8,397 bases of DNA from assembly GCA_002007315.1 (NCBI GenBank), contig LNZQ01000215.1, positions 1 through 8,397 on the forward strand. The letters are read 5' to 3'. The stretch comes from Epulopiscium sp. Nele67-Bin004 (GTDB taxonomy: Bacteria; Bacillota_A; Clostridia; Lachnospirales; Cellulosilyticaceae). Of the stretch, positions 7,635-8,397 are shown in pieces. The position numbers and the translations under genes were made by a program. Every line of letters begins with the position of its first letter. Positions within the stretch are counted from its first letter, which is position 1. The notes beneath the pieces were generated by a model. It did no database searches and was not told where the DNA came from. It worked only from the letters and a program-made list of their open reading frames with translations.

Positions 7635-7672
7635 AAAAAGGTCAAACATGCCCTAAACCACATGTTTGACCT
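7632..7672 (-). terminator. Strong terminator of the sigG-ylmC side, between convergent genes
   Basis: A perfect 12-bp inverted repeat, AGGTCAAACATG (7639-7650) with CATGTTTGACCT (7661-7672), encloses a 10-base loop. On the minus strand the stem is followed by seven T, making a classic terminator 7 bases after the ylmC stop. On the plus strand it is followed by ATAAAAATT, so it would end yifB transcription poorly. The A-run that becomes the T-tract includes the end of the yifB stop codon. Confidence 0.88.
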
Positions 7673-7679
7673 ATAAAAA

Positions 7680-7922
7680 TTAAATTTCTTGACCGCAAAG
7701 TTCTACTAAAATTGTGTCTTCGCCAATTTTTTTGATGTTATCCCAAGGTATAATATACTCAAGTTCTCTACCGAACATGCCCATTATTTTACCTGGACCT
7801 GGAACAATCAAAGTTTTTACTTTGCCTTCTGTCCAATCGATTTCAACATCACAAATATAACCTAATCTTGAACCATCAAGAATATTGATAATTTCTTTAT
7901 GTTTCATATCGCTAATTCTCAT
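7680..7922 (-). CDS. YlmC/YmxH-family sporulation-associated PRC-barrel protein
   Basis: This 80-residue protein is a single PRC-barrel domain. It starts MRISDMKHKEIINILDGSRL, continues GYICDVEIDWTEGKVKTLIV (21-40), a glycine-rich turn PGPGKIMGMFG (41-51) and IIPWDNIKKIGEDTILVEL (57-75). The pattern matches the YlmC/YmxH group that accompanies sporulation genes in Bacillus and Clostridia; its molecular role is not established. It is a soluble protein without signal peptide or membrane segment. AGGGGGAG (7927-7934) lies four bases before ATG. It follows sigG by 41 bp in the same direction, the order known from spoIIGA-sigE-sigG-ylm clusters, and is closed by the strong hairpin downstream. It is probably transcribed at least partly by read-through from sigG. 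Confidence 0.85.
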   Translation of the reverse strand: MRISDMKHKEIINILDGSRLGYICDVEIDWTEGKVKTLIVPGPGKIMGMFGRELEYIIPWDNIKKIGEDTILVELCGQEI

Positions 7923-7943
7923 AAAACTCCCCCTTTTATACCT

Positions 7944-7975
7944 AAGTATATTCGGGTCTTGTCTTAAATATACTT
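7944..7975 (-). repeat. AT-rich inverted repeat at the end of sigG
   Basis: AAGTATATT (7944-7952) and AATATACTT (7967-7975) form a 9-bp dyad with a 14-base spacer. One arm contains the last sense codons of sigG; the other lies in the sigG-ylmC gap. There is no T-run after it, so it is not a standard terminator. It could be a weak RNA hairpin or chance in AT-rich DNA. Confidence 0.35.
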
Positions 7976-8397
7976 TTTCATATGTTTTAGAGCAGTTTTC
8001 TCAAGTCGTGACACTTGTGCTTGTGAAATACCGATTTCATCTGCAACTTCCATTTGAGTTTTTCCTGAGAAAAATCTTAATGTTAAAATATGTTTTTCTC
8101 TATCATTTAGACGTTTCATTGCCTCTTTTAGTGCTATGTTTTCTAACCAAATATCATCTTGACTCTTGTCATCACTAATTTGATCCATTACGTATAATGC
8201 ATCACCTTCATCATGATAAACAGGCTCAAAAAGTGAAATTGGATCTTGAATTGCATCAAGTGCAACAACAATATTTTCACTTGGTATTTCCAAAACATGT
8301 GCTATTTCTTCAATTGTTGGTTCTTTTGAATTTTGTCTCGTCAGCTTTTCCTTAACTTGTAAAGCCTTGTATGCAGTATCTCTTAGGGAACGACTTA
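7964..8397 (-). CDS. sigG: RNA polymerase sporulation sigma factor SigG, 5' end beyond the window
   Basis: Sigma-G directs late forespore transcription after engulfment. The window holds the last 143 codons, matching Bacillus SigG from SRSLRDTAYKALQVKEKL (region 3) to the end; family length is about 260. ALDAIQDPISLFEPVYHDEG and YVMDQISDD (numbering broken by the edge) are diagnostic of SigG, as they are not found in this form in SigF or SigB. Region 4 carries LNDREKHILTLRFFSGKTQ and the -35-binding helix-turn-helix EVADEIGISQAQVSRLEK. The reading frame runs open to the right edge, so the TTG at 8293 that could be mistaken for a start is an internal leucine codon. It is upstream of ylmC on the same strand. 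I see no frameshift or missing conserved residue. Confidence 0.96.
   Translation of the reverse strand, partial: SRSLRDTAYKALQVKEKLTRQNSKEPTIEEIAHVLEIPSENIVVALDAIQDPISLFEPVYHDEGDALYVMDQISDDKSQDDIWLENIALKEAMKRLNDREKHILTLRFFSGKTQMEVADEIGISQAQVSRLEKTALKHMKKYI

Noticed and set aside
8291..8293. TTG start giving a 109-residue sigma fragment
   Set aside because: The frame continues upstream with clear SigG sequence to the window edge, so this is an internal leucine codon.

Overview
The window is a low-GC, endospore-forming Firmicutes (class Clostridia) chromosome segment, roughly one third G+C, joined at its left end to about 850 bp of unrelated DNA. A clostridial origin is supported by CodY, a sporulation sigma-G gene next to a YlmC/YmxH PRC-barrel gene, AGGAGG-type ribosome binding sites, and the cluster dprA-topA-codY with yifB. 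The CodY sensor domain resembles the form I associate with Lachnospirales more than that of Bacillus. That placement is inference, and a host-associated genus of that order would fit the vertebrate-like DNA.

Positions 1 to about 860 hold no believable bacterial gene. By hand count this part is about 43% G+C with only 13 CpG in 840 bp (about 39 expected), which is a vertebrate-like signature. It meets the bacterial sequence inside deoB, cutting off the last quarter of that gene. The likeliest reading is a cloning, library or assembly chimera with host DNA, not biological integration.

Region by region after the join: deoB (minus, 3' part lost) has its own TATAAT box. A rho-independent terminator separates it from codY (minus), which has its own sigma-A-like promoter 84-112 bp upstream of the start. 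Then come topA and dprA (minus, 13 bp apart, probably one transcript). A 192-bp AT-rich divergent spacer follows, with an 11-bp direct repeat. Next is yifB (plus), which converges on ylmC (minus) across a strong hairpin that terminates the ylmC side. The right edge holds the 3' part of sigG (minus).

Functionally, dprA and yifB (ComM family) are the DNA uptake and recombination pair. TopA sets supercoiling. CodY is the global nutrient regulator that controls, among other things, entry into competence and sporulation. SigG with the YlmC-type protein belongs to forespore development. DeoB is nucleoside salvage. I found no undescribed system, transposon, CRISPR array or RNA gene. The most useful observations are the chimeric join, the repeats in the dprA/yifB spacer, and the divergent arrangement of yifB.
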